In this document: piece by piece, positions 18,258 through 26,685 of the stretch
Layout: each line of letters begins with the position of its first letter
Position numbering within the stretch: position 1 is the stretch's first letter
From: Sphingomonas ginsengisoli An et al. 2013
GTDB taxonomy: Bacteria; Pseudomonadota; Alphaproteobacteria; Sphingomonadales; Sphingomonadaceae
Assembly: GCF_009363895.1 (NCBI RefSeq)
Contig: NZ_CP045434.1
Coordinates: 868,001 to 932,000 of the forward strand
Length of the DNA: 64,000 nt
Direction of reading: 5' to 3'
Made by a program: the position numbers and the translations under genes
The notes under the pieces: generated by a model
Seen by the model: the letters and a program-made list of their open reading frames with translations, nothing else
Told to the model about the DNA's origin: nothing
Databases searched by the model: none

Positions 18258-19127
18258 GTGATCCGACGCATACTGGTGGCCGTTGCCGCCTTGCTGTCCG
18301 CCGCAGTCCCGGCTCATGCCGCCGGGCCGACGCGGATCCTGTTCATCGGCAACAGCTTCACCCAGGGCGCGCACTCGGCGGTCCGCAACTGGCGCGCCGA
18401 CAGCGTCGCCGACCTCAATCGTGCGGGCTATGGCGGCGTCCCGGCGCTGTTCAAGATGTTCACGGCCGAGGCCGGGCTGAACTATGATGTCAGCCTCGAA
18501 ACCGAAGGCGGCAAGACACTCGGCTTTCATTATGACGAGCGCCGCCAGCGCGTCGACCAGCCGTGGGACGTGGTAGTGCTCCAGGAGTTGAGCGTGCTCG
18601 ATGGGAAGCGGCCCGGCGACCCGACCAACTACCTTCGCGACGTGGGCCGGTTCGCAACCCTCTTCCGGGCGCGCAATCCGGCCGTGCGGCTCGAGCTGAT
18701 GGCGACCTGGACCCGCGCCGACCAGACCTATCGTCCCGGCGGCCATTGGTACGGCAAGCCGGTGACCACCATGGCGCTGGACCTGCGCGCCGCCGCCGAC
18801 CGGGCGCGCGCCCGGACACCGAACGTCGTCGGCGTGCTGCCGGTCGGGCAAGCCTTCAACCGCGCCTTTGCCGAGCGGGTGGCCGATCCTAATCCCTACG
18901 ACGGGGTGAGCTTCGGGCAGCTCGATCTGTGGTCGTACGACCAATATCATGCGAGCGTCGCCGGCTATTACCTCGAGGCGCTCGTCGTGTTCGGAAAGAT
19001 CACAGGCGTGAAGCCGACCAAACTCGGCGCTCAGGAAAAGGCGGCCGACGAACTCGGCCTGTTGCCGGAACAGGCCACGGCACTTCAAAAAGTTGCCGAA
19101 GCGACCTTGATCGCGGAGGCCAATTAG
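18258..19127 (+). CDS. Secreted SGNH-type hydrolase (DUF4886-like)
   Basis: 289 residues from GTG 18258, two bases after the receptor stop. Signal peptide MIRRILVAVAALLSAAVPAHA. The SGNH block I motif FIGNSFT carries the likely nucleophile Ser33; DVVVLQELS is consistent with block III and the C-terminal DQYHAS can supply the catalytic Asp and His. Family members are esterases or deacetylases. Coupling to the TonB receptor and dctA suggests that it cleaves an ester in the periplasm and that a product is taken up by DctA; this is inference. Confidence 0.8.
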   Translation: MIRRILVAVAALLSAAVPAHAAGPTRILFIGNSFTQGAHSAVRNWRADSVADLNRAGYGGVPALFKMFTAEAGLNYDVSLETEGGKTLGFHYDERRQRVDQPWDVVVLQELSVLDGKRPGDPTNYLRDVGRFATLFRARNPAVRLELMATWTRADQTYRPGGHWYGKPVTTMALDLRAAADRARARTPNVVGVLPVGQAFNRAFAERVADPNPYDGVSFGQLDLWSYDQYHASVAGYYLEALVVFGKITGVKPTKLGAQEKAADELGLLPEQATALQKVAEATLIAEAN

Positions 19128-19158
19128 TCTGGCGACCCGGAAATGGCGAAAACAGGGA

Positions 19159-19235
19159 TGGTAGCGGAGGAGGGACTTGAACCCCCGACACGCGGATTAT
19201 GATTCCGCTGCTCTAACCAGCTGAGCTACTCCGCC
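19159..19235 (-). tRNA. tRNA with CAT anticodon (elongator tRNA-Met most likely)
   Basis: The minus strand folds as a 77-nt cloverleaf ending in encoded CCA: acceptor GGCGGAG / CTCCGCT, D arm with AGCTCAGCTGGTTAGAGC, anticodon loop ATCATAA (anticodon CAT) and T arm GGGGGTTCAAGTCCCTC. CAT can also belong to a lysidine-modified tRNA-Ile2; general similarity favours Met. Confidence 0.93.
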
Positions 19236-19328
19236 CCAGTGCGCTGAGGCTGCCGCCGAACCGGCGGTGCGGGCGGGCCTATATGCGCAAGCGCCCTCCC
19301 CGGTCAACGCGCCTTCTTGGGCCCGCGC

Positions 19329-19976
19329 TCAGTAGACGCCGGGGATCAGCCGATAACGGACGTGCGCGGCATATTCGGCATAGGCCGGGTCCTGCATCAG
19401 CCATTTCTCCTCCTCGCGGATGCGGAGCAGCTGGAAGGTCCAGGTGAACAGGTACATCAGCGCGTTCACCAGGCTCGGATAGACCATGATGAAGCCGACG
19501 TGGGTGATCGCATAGCCCATGTACATCGGGTGGCGGATTAACGCGTAGACGCCGCCGCGGCGGACCCCGCGGTTGGCGGCGATCATTCCGAAGCTGCGGT
19601 TGAGGCTCAGCTTGGCGCCGAGGCTCATCGCGAAGCCGACCCACATCAGCACCTTGCCGGCCTCGATATAGGCCGGGATGTTGGGGGCGCGGACGAACAA
19701 GGGCGTGAAGGTGCCGACCAGCGCGACGAAGATCGCCCACGGATGCCCAGCCATCGGCCCCGGCCGGCGGATCAGCAGCAACCCGACGGTCATCATCTCG
19801 CCCAGGATCAGGCCGAGGATCCACGGGTCCTGCTGCAGCGCGGTCGAGAAGCGCATCAGGAACGGCGCCGCCGCGAGGATCAGGCAGACCCGTTCGGCGA
19901 TGTCGAGCCCGACCCTGACGTTGTAGGAGCGTCCGCGCGGGCTGGGGGGCGCGATCTCGGCCGTGTTCGCTGTCAT
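19329..19976 (-). CDS. Isoprenylcysteine carboxyl methyltransferase-family membrane protein
   Basis: 215 residues with about five hydrophobic segments. The C-terminal region GVYALIRHPMYMGYAITHVG and REEEKWLMQDPAYAEYAA is the signature of the ICMT/PEMT-like methyltransferase fold (RHPxYxG and the E-E motif that bind S-adenosylmethionine). Bacterial members methylate lipids or unknown substrates. It stands alone between tRNA-Met and the divergent DUF3775 gene. Confidence 0.82.
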   Translation of the reverse strand: MTANTAEIAPPSPRGRSYNVRVGLDIAERVCLILAAAPFLMRFSTALQQDPWILGLILGEMMTVGLLLIRRPGPMAGHPWAIFVALVGTFTPLFVRAPNIPAYIEAGKVLMWVGFAMSLGAKLSLNRSFGMIAANRGVRRGGVYALIRHPMYMGYAITHVGFIMVYPSLVNALMYLFTWTFQLLRIREEEKWLMQDPAYAEYAAHVRYRLIPGVY

Positions 19977-20034
19977 GTGGCACCCCTTGCACGGGAATGG
20001 TTACCGCCGGGTTTAGCGGCTTCCCCGCGACAAC

Positions 20035-20059
20035 GGAACCGCGCCCGTCGCCTGCCGTT
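20035..20059 (+). promoter_or_regulatory. EcfG-type general stress promoter ahead of the DUF3775 gene
   Basis: GGAAC (20035-20039), 16 bases, CGTT (20056-20059): an exact match to the GGAAC-N16/17-CGTT consensus of alphaproteobacterial EcfG sigma factors. A start of transcription near 20066 leaves a short leader with AGGAG at 20071. Confidence 0.72.
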
Positions 20060-20085
20060 GGGCCGGCGATAGGAGAATGACACCG

Positions 20086-20505
20086 ATGGACCCGCTGACG
20101 CCGCTCGACACCCTGTGCCGGATCATCCTGCGCGCCCGCGAATATGAGGCGCAGACGCCGAGCGACTACGACCCCGGCGAGGATGCCGATAATGTCGACG
20201 ACGAGGAGGAAGGCTCGCTCTCGGTCCTCGACGACGAGTTGAACGACGGGGTCGAGGAGGAATTGCAGGCGGCGTTCGACGACCTGGGCGAAGACCAACT
20301 CGCCGAAGTGCTCGCCTTCTGCTGGGTCGGCCAGGGCACCTACGACACCGGCGACTGGGACGAGGCCTATGACGAGGCCCTGACCGAAGTCCGCGCCAAG
20401 AGCGCCATCGATTCGCTGATGGAGATGCCGATGCTGGCGAGCGTGCTCGAAAGCGGCATGGCGGCATTCGACCTCACCTGCGAGGGCGTCGGCGACCTGA
20501 GCTGA
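20086..20505 (+). CDS. DUF3775 family protein
   Basis: 139 residues, very acidic, with TLCRIILRAREYEAQTP near the N-terminus, an Asp/Glu-rich linker, and the conserved LNDGVEEELQAAFDDLGED and CWVGQGTYDTGDWDEAY. No enzymatic motif is known. Two in-frame ATGs exist; AGGAG at 20071-20075 is 10 bases from the second (20086) but only 1 from the first (20077), so the second is chosen. The EcfG promoter upstream suggests that it is made in general stress. Confidence 0.85.
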   Translation: MDPLTPLDTLCRIILRAREYEAQTPSDYDPGEDADNVDDEEEGSLSVLDDELNDGVEEELQAAFDDLGEDQLAEVLAFCWVGQGTYDTGDWDEAYDEALTEVRAKSAIDSLMEMPMLASVLESGMAAFDLTCEGVGDLS

Positions 20506-20520
20506 TTGATGCGCGACTGG

Positions 20521-21033
20521 TCAGCGGAAGTTGCTGACCAGCATCTTCTCCCACGGCCCGCCCAGATAGCGGTGCAGCCCCAGCCCCGCGATCTGCAGTG
20601 GGCGCGGGCGGAAGCTCGCCTGCAACGCGTCGAGCAATGCCTTGGCGGCCTTGGGCTCAGCCTTGTTCATGATCGTCACGTGCGGCCGCCAGCCCTGCCC
20701 GTCCTGTGCGGTCAGCAGCCCGTGGAAATGATTGGCAAGATCGCGGCGGATCGCTTCCAGCTCGTCGGACACGATCCGATAGGCGACCCCGCCGCCGAGG
20801 TTCATCAGCCCGGCGACGGTCGCCGCCGGCACCGGGCCAAGCGTGTGGCGCTTGAGCTCGCGCCGGGCTTCCTCCTCGGCCGAGGGCGGCAACGCGTGGA
20901 ACATCGTCAGATGCGCCGATAGCTGGTTGCGCTCGGGCGGGAAGAAGCGCCGCCGCTCGCCGTCGAGCCAGGCGAAGTCGGCCTTGCCGAGCTCGGCGGT
21001 GACGATCAGTGCCCCGCTCACCGGCCCGGCCAA
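20521..21033 (-). CDS. 2'-5' RNA ligase / 2H phosphoesterase family protein
   Basis: 170 residues with the two HxT motifs that define the 2H superfamily: HLTMF (His41, Thr43) and HVTIM (His118, Thr120), which line the active site for cyclic phosphate or 2'-5' linkages in RNA or nucleotides. Its start overlaps the end of the upstream gene (21018-21584) by 16 bases, so both are translated together. The substrate is unknown. Confidence 0.83.
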   Translation of the reverse strand: MAGPVSGALIVTAELGKADFAWLDGERRRFFPPERNQLSAHLTMFHALPPSAEEEARRELKRHTLGPVPAATVAGLMNLGGGVAYRIVSDELEAIRRDLANHFHGLLTAQDGQGWRPHVTIMNKAEPKAAKALLDALQASFRPRPLQIAGLGLHRYLGGPWEKMLVSNFR

Positions 21034-21584
21034 TCGTTCTTGGTAAGTGTCGGCAGCGCCTCAAGTCCGCCCCGGTCGAGCGGCACAGTCATCGCGCCCT
21101 CGTGCATCCGCGCCTGCCGCCAGTCGACCCGGCGAAACGTCTCGCCCACCCCGGCCACTCCGCCTTCCGCCACCACCAGATAATGAAGCCGGCCCGAGCC
21201 GCAGCCGATCATCGCGTCGACGCAGGCACCAAGCTCCTCCCCCGCGCGGCCGAGCAACTTGGCCGAGGCGAGCGCGGAAGCGGCGAACAGATCCTCGCCG
21301 GGCAGCGTCGCGCTCTTCTCCGTGGCCCTGGCGGCGCCGTCCTCGACCTTGGCCTGGCGCCCGAGCCAGCGGTAGACGCCGAACAGGTTGAGCAAGGTCA
21401 TCACGACGTTGGTCCACATCAGCGCCGGCTGGCCGGTCAGGAGCCCAGTCAGGAACCAGCCGATCGAGCCGATGGTAAAAATGACGAAGCCATAGCCGGT
21501 GATCCGGCTGCCGAGGTTGGAGGCGGTCAGGCAGGCGGCGAGGATGGTCGTGCCGGTCGCGACCCAAGAGGCAAGTTGATCCAT
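21018..21584 (-). CDS. Membrane protein with C-terminal PRC-barrel-like domain
   Basis: 188 residues. The first 75 hold about two to three membrane helices (ITGYGFVIFTIGSIGWFLTG, then WTNVVMTLLNLFGVYRWLG). From about 100 the sequence AKLLGRAGEELGACVDAMIG and LHYLVVAEGG resembles a PRC-barrel domain. No enzyme motif is visible. It overlaps the 2H phosphoesterase gene downstream. The role is not known. Confidence 0.78.
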   Translation of the reverse strand: MDQLASWVATGTTILAACLTASNLGSRITGYGFVIFTIGSIGWFLTGLLTGQPALMWTNVVMTLLNLFGVYRWLGRQAKVEDGAARATEKSATLPGEDLFAASALASAKLLGRAGEELGACVDAMIGCGSGRLHYLVVAEGGVAGVGETFRRVDWRQARMHEGAMTVPLDRGGLEALPTLTKNDWPGR

Positions 21585-21640
21585 CTACCCGCAATGCCGG
21601 GGCAAGCGATTCGTATCCGACTGCTGGCTTGCGGGCACGC

Positions 21641-23596
21641 TCAGATCTCGACCTGGCTCCCCAGCTCGACCACCCGATTGGTCGGCAGCTTGAAGAATTC
21701 CATCGCGCTTTCCGCGTTGCGCAGCATCCAGCTGAACAATTTCTCGCGCCAGATTGCCATCCCTGGCCGCGACGAGGCGATCAGCGTCTGGCGGGCAAGG
21801 AAGAAGCTGGTGTCCATCATCTTCGCCTTTGGCCCGCAGCCCTGGAGCTTCTGGAGGTCGGCGGGCACGTCGATCTCCTCCATGAAGCCGTAGCGCAGCA
21901 TCACCCGGAAGAAGCCCGCGCCATAATCCTCGTGGGTCAGCCGCTTCTCGGCAGTGACGAACGGGACGTCCTCGATCCGCACGGTCAGCAGCATCACCCG
22001 CTCGTGGAGGATCTTGTTATGCTTGAGATTGTGCAGCAGCGCGTGCGGCACACCATTGGCCGAGCTGGTCATGAACACCGCCGTCCCGGGCACGCGGGTG
22101 GCGCTCACCGCCGCCGACTTGATGAACACCTCCATCGGCAGGCTCGCCTCGGCCATCCGGTTCAGCATCAGCTGCCTACCCTTCGCCCAGGTGGTAAGGA
22201 GGGTGAAAGCGATCGCGCCAATCAGCAGCGGGAACCAGCCGCCGGCGGGCACCTTGAGCAGGTTGGCGCCGAAGTAGGTCGTGTCGACCAGCAGGAATAG
22301 CGCGACCAGCGGCCACGCCTTCCACGCCGGCCACTTCCACAGCGTTCCGAACACCACCGCGATCAGCAGCGTGTCGATCGCCATCGCCCCGGTCACCGCG
22401 ATCCCGTAGGCCGCCGCGAGGTTGGACGAGCTACGGAAGGTCACCACCAGCAGCACCACCATGATCATCAGCGCCCAGTTGATCGCCGGGATGTAGATCT
22501 GCCCGGCGGCGGTCTCGCTGGTGTGGGTGATCTTGAGGCGCGGGATGAAGCCAAGCTGGATCGCCTGCTGCGTGACCGAGAAAGCGCCGCTGATCACCGC
22601 CTGGCTGGCGATGATGGTGGCGGCGGTGGCGAGCAGTACCAGCGGCAGGCGAAGACCCTCGGGCGCGAGGTAGAAGAATGGGTTCTTGACCGTCTCGAGC
22701 GCTTGCGCCGGCGTCTGGGCGAGCAGCATCGCGCCCTGCCCGAGATAATTGAGCAGCAGGCAGCCCAGCACCAGGAACCAGGCGGCGCGGATCGGCTTGC
22801 GCCCGAAATGCCCCATGTCGGCGTAGAGCGCCTCGGCGCCGGTCACCGCCAGCACCACCGACCCCATCGCCAGAAAGGCACGGGTCGGCTCGGCCACGAA
22901 GAAATAGACGGCGTCGAGCGGATTGATCATCCGCAGGATGATCGTCGGGAAGGCCATGATGTGGACGATGCCCAGCACCGCCAGAACGCCGAAATAGACC
23001 AGCATCACCGGTCCGAACAGTGTGCCGACGGCGCCAGTACCCCTGCTCTGGATCCAGAACAGGCCGATCAGGATGCCGATCGCCAGCGGCAACACCAGCG
23101 GCGTGAACACCGGGCTGACCGTGGTCAGTCCCTCGACCGCCGACAGCACCGAGATCGCCGGCGTGATCATGCTGTCGCCGTAGAACAGGGCGGTGGCGAA
23201 GACCCCGAGCATGACGATCCCCGCGGTCCAGCGTCGCTTGGTTCCCGCGGTGCGGTTGATCAGCGCCAGCAGGGCGAGGCTGCCGCCTTCTCCCTTATTG
23301 TCGGCGCGCATGATGATCGTCACATATTTCAGCGTGACGATGATCATCATCGACCAGAAGATCAGGCTGAGCACGCCATAGATATGCAGCGCGTCGGGGG
23401 CGAGCTTGTGATGCCCGGCGAACGTCTCGCGAAAGGCGTAGATCGGCGAGGTGCCGATGTCTCCGAAGACGATGCCGACCGCTCCGAGCGCCAGCTTGGC
23501 GAGCGATCCCTGCGGAGCATGCGAATGGCTTTGGAGCGCTTCGCTGACGCCTTCCTCGTTGACGGGTTCGGCGGCGGCGTCGGCATTTGTCATCAT
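21641..23596 (-). CDS. kup: Low-affinity potassium transporter Kup
   Basis: 651 residues; K+ uptake protein of the KUP/HAK/KT family with about twelve membrane helices and a cytosolic C-terminal domain. Motifs: [20 protein letters not shown] near residue 40, [31 protein letters not shown] and [11 protein letters not shown]. The start is one of two adjacent ATGs (23596 or 23593). Divergent from the alanine dehydrogenase gene. Confidence 0.96.
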   Translation of the reverse strand: MMTNADAAAEPVNEEGVSEALQSHSHAPQGSLAKLALGAVGIVFGDIGTSPIYAFRETFAGHHKLAPDALHIYGVLSLIFWSMMIIVTLKYVTIIMRADNKGEGGSLALLALINRTAGTKRRWTAGIVMLGVFATALFYGDSMITPAISVLSAVEGLTTVSPVFTPLVLPLAIGILIGLFWIQSRGTGAVGTLFGPVMLVYFGVLAVLGIVHIMAFPTIILRMINPLDAVYFFVAEPTRAFLAMGSVVLAVTGAEALYADMGHFGRKPIRAAWFLVLGCLLLNYLGQGAMLLAQTPAQALETVKNPFFYLAPEGLRLPLVLLATAATIIASQAVISGAFSVTQQAIQLGFIPRLKITHTSETAAGQIYIPAINWALMIMVVLLVVTFRSSSNLAAAYGIAVTGAMAIDTLLIAVVFGTLWKWPAWKAWPLVALFLLVDTTYFGANLLKVPAGGWFPLLIGAIAFTLLTTWAKGRQLMLNRMAEASLPMEVFIKSAAVSATRVPGTAVFMTSSANGVPHALLHNLKHNKILHERVMLLTVRIEDVPFVTAEKRLTHEDYGAGFFRVMLRYGFMEEIDVPADLQKLQGCGPKAKMMDTSFFLARQTLIASSRPGMAIWREKLFSWMLRNAESAMEFFKLPTNRVVELGSQVEI

Positions 23597-23731
23597 TGTG
23601 AGACGCCGTGGCTAGCAAGCCCGTCGAGCTCCGGCAATCGCTCGCCAAGACCGCTGGCATGTTGCGGCAGAGCCGGGCTATAGGCGCGCGCGATCACATC
23701 ATCTCAACAGCTTCGGGAAAGCGACAGTTCC

Positions 23732-24838
23732 ATGCGCATCGGCGTGCCCAAAGAGATCAAGAATCACGAATATCGGGTCGGCCTGACCCCCGCTTCGGTC
23801 AAGGAGCTGGTGGCGGCGGGGCACGAGCTGTTCGTCGAGACCAAGGCCGGCAGCGGGATCGACTGCCCCGACAGCGCCTACCAGAAAGCCGGCGCCACCA
23901 TCCTCGCTGGCCCGCAGGAAGTGTTCGACGCGGCCGAGATGATCGTCAAGGTCAAGGAACCCCAGCCCTCCGAGATCGCGCTGCTGAAGCCGCACCATCT
24001 CCTCTTCACCTACCTCCACCTCGCCGCCGACAAGGCGCAGGCCGAGGGGCTGATGAAGTCGGGCGCGACCTGCATCGCCTATGAGACGGTCACCAGCCGC
24101 ACCGGCGCGCTGCCGCTGTTGAAGCCGATGAGCGAAGTCGCCGGCCGCATGTCGGTCCAAGTCGGCGCGCACTACCTCGAAAAGGAACAGGGCGGCCGCG
24201 GCGTCCTGCTCGGCGGCGTCCCCGGCGTCGCCCCAGCCAAGGTCGCGATCCTCGGTGGCGGCGTCAGCGGCGTCAACGCCGCGCAGATGGCGGTCGGCAT
24301 GCGCGCCGACGTCACCATCTACGACATTTCGATGGAACGGCTGGCCGAGCTCGACATGTTCTTCTCGAGCCAGATCAAGACCGCTTATGCGACCAAGGCG
24401 ACCATCGCCAAGGCGGTCGAGGAGGCCGAGCTGGTGATCGGCGCGGTGCTCGTCCCCGGCGCCGCCGCCCCCAAGCTCGTCACCCGCGACATGCTCAAGA
24501 CGATGAAGCGCGGTAGCGTGCTGGTCGACATCGCGATCGACCAGGGCGGCTGCTTCGAGACCAGCCATGCGACCACCCACGACGACCCCGTCTTCGAGGT
24601 CGACGGCGTGATCCATTATTGCGTCGCCAACATGCCCGGCGCGGTGTCGCGGACCAGCGCCTTCGCGCTCAACAACGCCACCTTGCCCTTCGCGATGAAG
24701 CTCGCCTCGCTCGGCGCGGCCGAGGCGATGCGGCAGGATCCGCACCTCGCCAACGGGCTCAACGTGTCGGACGGCAAGATCCGCCACCAGGCGGTCGCCG
24801 AAGCGCTCGACCTGCCGTTCGAGCCGCTGGTCGCCTGA
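23732..24838 (+). CDS. ald: Alanine dehydrogenase
   Basis: 368 residues; NAD-dependent interconversion of L-alanine and pyruvate plus ammonia. The start [20 protein letters not shown] carries the substrate-binding Arg; the NAD motif is [18 protein letters not shown] (about 171-188); [16 protein letters not shown] and [19 protein letters not shown] are family hallmarks. Length fits the Ald family. Followed by an EcfG-type promoter and the DUF3072 gene. Confidence 0.96.
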   Translation: MRIGVPKEIKNHEYRVGLTPASVKELVAAGHELFVETKAGSGIDCPDSAYQKAGATILAGPQEVFDAAEMIVKVKEPQPSEIALLKPHHLLFTYLHLAADKAQAEGLMKSGATCIAYETVTSRTGALPLLKPMSEVAGRMSVQVGAHYLEKEQGGRGVLLGGVPGVAPAKVAILGGGVSGVNAAQMAVGMRADVTIYDISMERLAELDMFFSSQIKTAYATKATIAKAVEEAELVIGAVLVPGAAAPKLVTRDMLKTMKRGSVLVDIAIDQGGCFETSHATTHDDPVFEVDGVIHYCVANMPGAVSRTSAFALNNATLPFAMKLASLGAAEAMRQDPHLANGLNVSDGKIRHQAVAEALDLPFEPLVA

Positions 24839-24839
24839 C

Positions 24840-24864
24840 GGAACACAAGGGGAACATCGGCGTT
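24840..24864 (+). promoter_or_regulatory. EcfG-type general stress promoter ahead of the DUF3072 gene
   Basis: GGAAC (24840-24844), 16 bases, CGTT (24861-24864), with the same spacing as the element at 20035. It begins only two bases after the ald stop and lies 37 bases before the DUF3072 start. Confidence 0.72.
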
Positions 24865-24901
24865 GTCCTGCCAACCTCAAGCTTTTGAGAAGGCAGGACA
24901 A
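24863..24901 (+). promoter_or_regulatory. Extended inverted repeat over the DUF3072 translation start
   Basis: Arms TTGTCCTGCC (24863-24872) and GGCAGGACAA (24892-24901) are perfect 10-base complements, with an inner stem CTCAA-GCTT-TTGAG. The right arm holds the AGGA ribosome site and the A of the start codon. If transcription starts downstream of 24863 the left arm is partly missing from the RNA, so it may work as a DNA site or act only on read-through from ald. Confidence 0.5.
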
Positions 24902-25125
24902 TGACCGACACTCCTGACGACAATCCCAAGGCGCATCCGACCGGCAATGCGGTCAAGGATCCCGATCAGTGGACCACTGGCGATGAGCCGATGACCGGCG
25001 CGCAGGCGAGCTATCTCCAGACCCTGTCCGAGGAAGCCGGCGAGGCCTTCGATCCCGACCTCACCAAGGCCGATGCGTCGAAGAAGATCGACGCGCTGCA
25101 GGAGCAGACCGGCCGCGGTGACTAG
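24901..25125 (+). CDS. DUF3072 domain protein
   Basis: 74 residues, polar and acidic; PDQWTTGDEPMTGAQASYL and LSEEAGEAFDPDLTKADASK define DUF3072. Short cytosolic protein with no known activity. It has its own EcfG-type promoter and a hairpin over the start, so it is likely stress-induced. Convergent with ccmI. Confidence 0.87.
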   Translation: MTDTPDDNPKAHPTGNAVKDPDQWTTGDEPMTGAQASYLQTLSEEAGEAFDPDLTKADASKKIDALQEQTGRGD

Positions 25126-25742
25126 CGCCCAGTCGCCGGTGGGGCCGCGCCGAGCGCCGCGATCCCCTCGGCGATGAACGGCCGATAACTCGTAGTGGGC
25201 GGGGTGAGCTTGAGCGCCTGCTGCCACAGCGCTAGCGCCTGCTCGTTCTGCCCGCTGCGGGCGAGCGCCAGTCCCTGGAAGAACAAGGGCGCGGGGTGGT
25301 TCGGCGCCGCCGCCCGCGCCCGCTCGAAGGCGATGGTCGCCGCCGGGGTCAGCATCCCGGCATGGTCGACCAGCGCATTGCCCATCCCCACCCACAGCGC
25401 GGGGTCATTGGGATGCGCGCGAAGCCCGGCGCGAATGATGCCGACCGCGTCGGCGGTTTCGCCGCGGCTCTCGTACCCGTCGGCGATGATCAGCCAGCGG
25501 TCGGCGGCGTTGAACTGCCCGAACATCGCCTGCCGCGGCTTGGTCAGCGGCAAGGGCGCCGCCCGCTGCCCGGCCGCCTTGGGCGCCCCAGCCAATTCGG
25601 GCCGGCCCTGCAGCGCATAGCCGGCGCTGCCGATCATCAACGCCGCCAGCGCCAACTGGAAGGCCGCCCCCCGCAATTTTCCGAACCACCAAAGCCCGGC
25701 GGCGGTAAGCAGCACCAGCAGCAGCAACAGTGCAAGCCCCAT
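25122..25742 (-). CDS. ccmI: Cytochrome c maturation protein CcmI-like, TPR protein
   Basis: 206 residues from the ATG at 25742, which overlaps the ccmH stop. Two N-terminal membrane helices (MGLALLLLLVLLTAAGLWWF and FQLALAALMIGSAGYALQG) are followed by tetratricopeptide repeats (ADRWLIIADGYESRGETADA, PALWVGMGNALVDHAGM, PAPLFFQGLALARSGQNEQA). CcmI-type proteins hold apocytochrome c for heme ligation. Shorter than classical CcmI. Last gene of the ccm cluster. Confidence 0.85.
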   Translation of the reverse strand: MGLALLLLLVLLTAAGLWWFGKLRGAAFQLALAALMIGSAGYALQGRPELAGAPKAAGQRAAPLPLTKPRQAMFGQFNAADRWLIIADGYESRGETADAVGIIRAGLRAHPNDPALWVGMGNALVDHAGMLTPAATIAFERARAAAPNHPAPLFFQGLALARSGQNEQALALWQQALKLTPPTTSYRPFIAEGIAALGAAPPATGR

Positions 25743-26170
25743 CAGCGCCCTCCCCGCAACCGCCGCGCGGCGAGCCATCCGCCGACCAGCAACAGCAGCA
25801 CCGGCGCGGCATAAAGCAGCAAGGTGTCGGGCCCCAGCACCGGCGCATAGCTCACCCAGCTGCCGTAGCGCGCGACCAGCCACGCCTTGACCGCCTCGGG
25901 CCGCTCCCCCGCCTGGATCCGCTGCCGCACCAGGCTGCGCATGTCCCCGGCTAGCTCGGCATCGCTGTCGGCGATCGACTGCCCCTGGCAGACGAGGCAG
26001 CGCAACTCTTCCATCAGCGCCTTGGCCTGCGCTTCCTGCCGCGGATTGGGCAGCTGGCGATAGGCATAAGGCGCGGGCGGCTGACTGGAATCGGCATAAG
26101 CGGCGACCGGCAACAAGCCGATCACGAGCGCCAAGGCGTGCCGAACCGACCTCACCGAAGCCCCCGCCAC
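25742..26170 (-). CDS. ccmH: Cytochrome c maturation protein CcmH
   Basis: 142 residues: signal peptide, the thiol motif LRCLVCQ (Cys58, Cys61) followed by SIADSDAELAGDMR, and a C-terminal membrane helix (LLLYAAPVLLLLVGGWLAA). It reduces or presents the apocytochrome CXXCH thiols in the periplasm. Overlaps ccmG and ccmI at both ends. Confidence 0.94.
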   Translation of the reverse strand: MAGASVRSVRHALALVIGLLPVAAYADSSQPPAPYAYRQLPNPRQEAQAKALMEELRCLVCQGQSIADSDAELAGDMRSLVRQRIQAGERPEAVKAWLVARYGSWVSYAPVLGPDTLLLYAAPVLLLLVGGWLAARRLRGGR

Positions 26171-26685
26171 GCCGCCAGCACGTCGCCGATATCCTGGGGC
26201 ATGATCGGCCCGACATGATGGTAACGGATCACCCCGCCCCCATCGACCAGGAAGGTCTCGGGCACCCCCGACGCGCCGAGCGCGATCTGCGCCTGCCCGG
26301 CCGGATCGCTACCGATCCGCTCGTAGCCGTCGCCATGCTGGCTAAGGAATTTCGTGAGGTCGGCCGCGCTGTCGCGAACCGCGATGCCGTCGATCCGCAC
26401 CCCCTGCCGCTTGAGCTCGGCGAGCACCGGCGCCTCGGCGATGCACGGCACGCACCAGCTCGCGAACAGATTGACCAGCCGCGGCTGGCGCTCGGCCGCG
26501 AGCACCGCCGACGACACCGGCGACTTGCCCGGCACGATTGCGGCGGTGGCGAACGGCGGCAGCGGCTGGCCGACCAGCTTGCTCTCGATCGTGGTGCGCG
26601 GCGGATCGCCGAGCCGCCACAGCGCCGCGCCGACGAACAAAGCGAACATCAGCAGCGGCACCGCCAGCCAGATCCGCCGGCTCAC
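26152..26685 (-). CDS. ccmG: Thiol:disulfide interchange protein CcmG (DsbE)
   Basis: 177 residues: N-terminal membrane anchor (IWLAVPLLMFALFVGAALW) and a periplasmic thioredoxin domain with active site SWCVPC (Cys78, Cys81) and cis-Pro region GVPETFLVDGGG. Keeps cytochrome c thiols reduced for heme attachment. Start overlaps the ccmF stop. Confidence 0.94.
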   Translation of the reverse strand: MSRRIWLAVPLLMFALFVGAALWRLGDPPRTTIESKLVGQPLPPFATAAIVPGKSPVSSAVLAAERQPRLVNLFASWCVPCIAEAPVLAELKRQGVRIDGIAVRDSAADLTKFLSQHGDGYERIGSDPAGQAQIALGASGVPETFLVDGGGVIRYHHVGPIMPQDIGDVLAAWRGLR

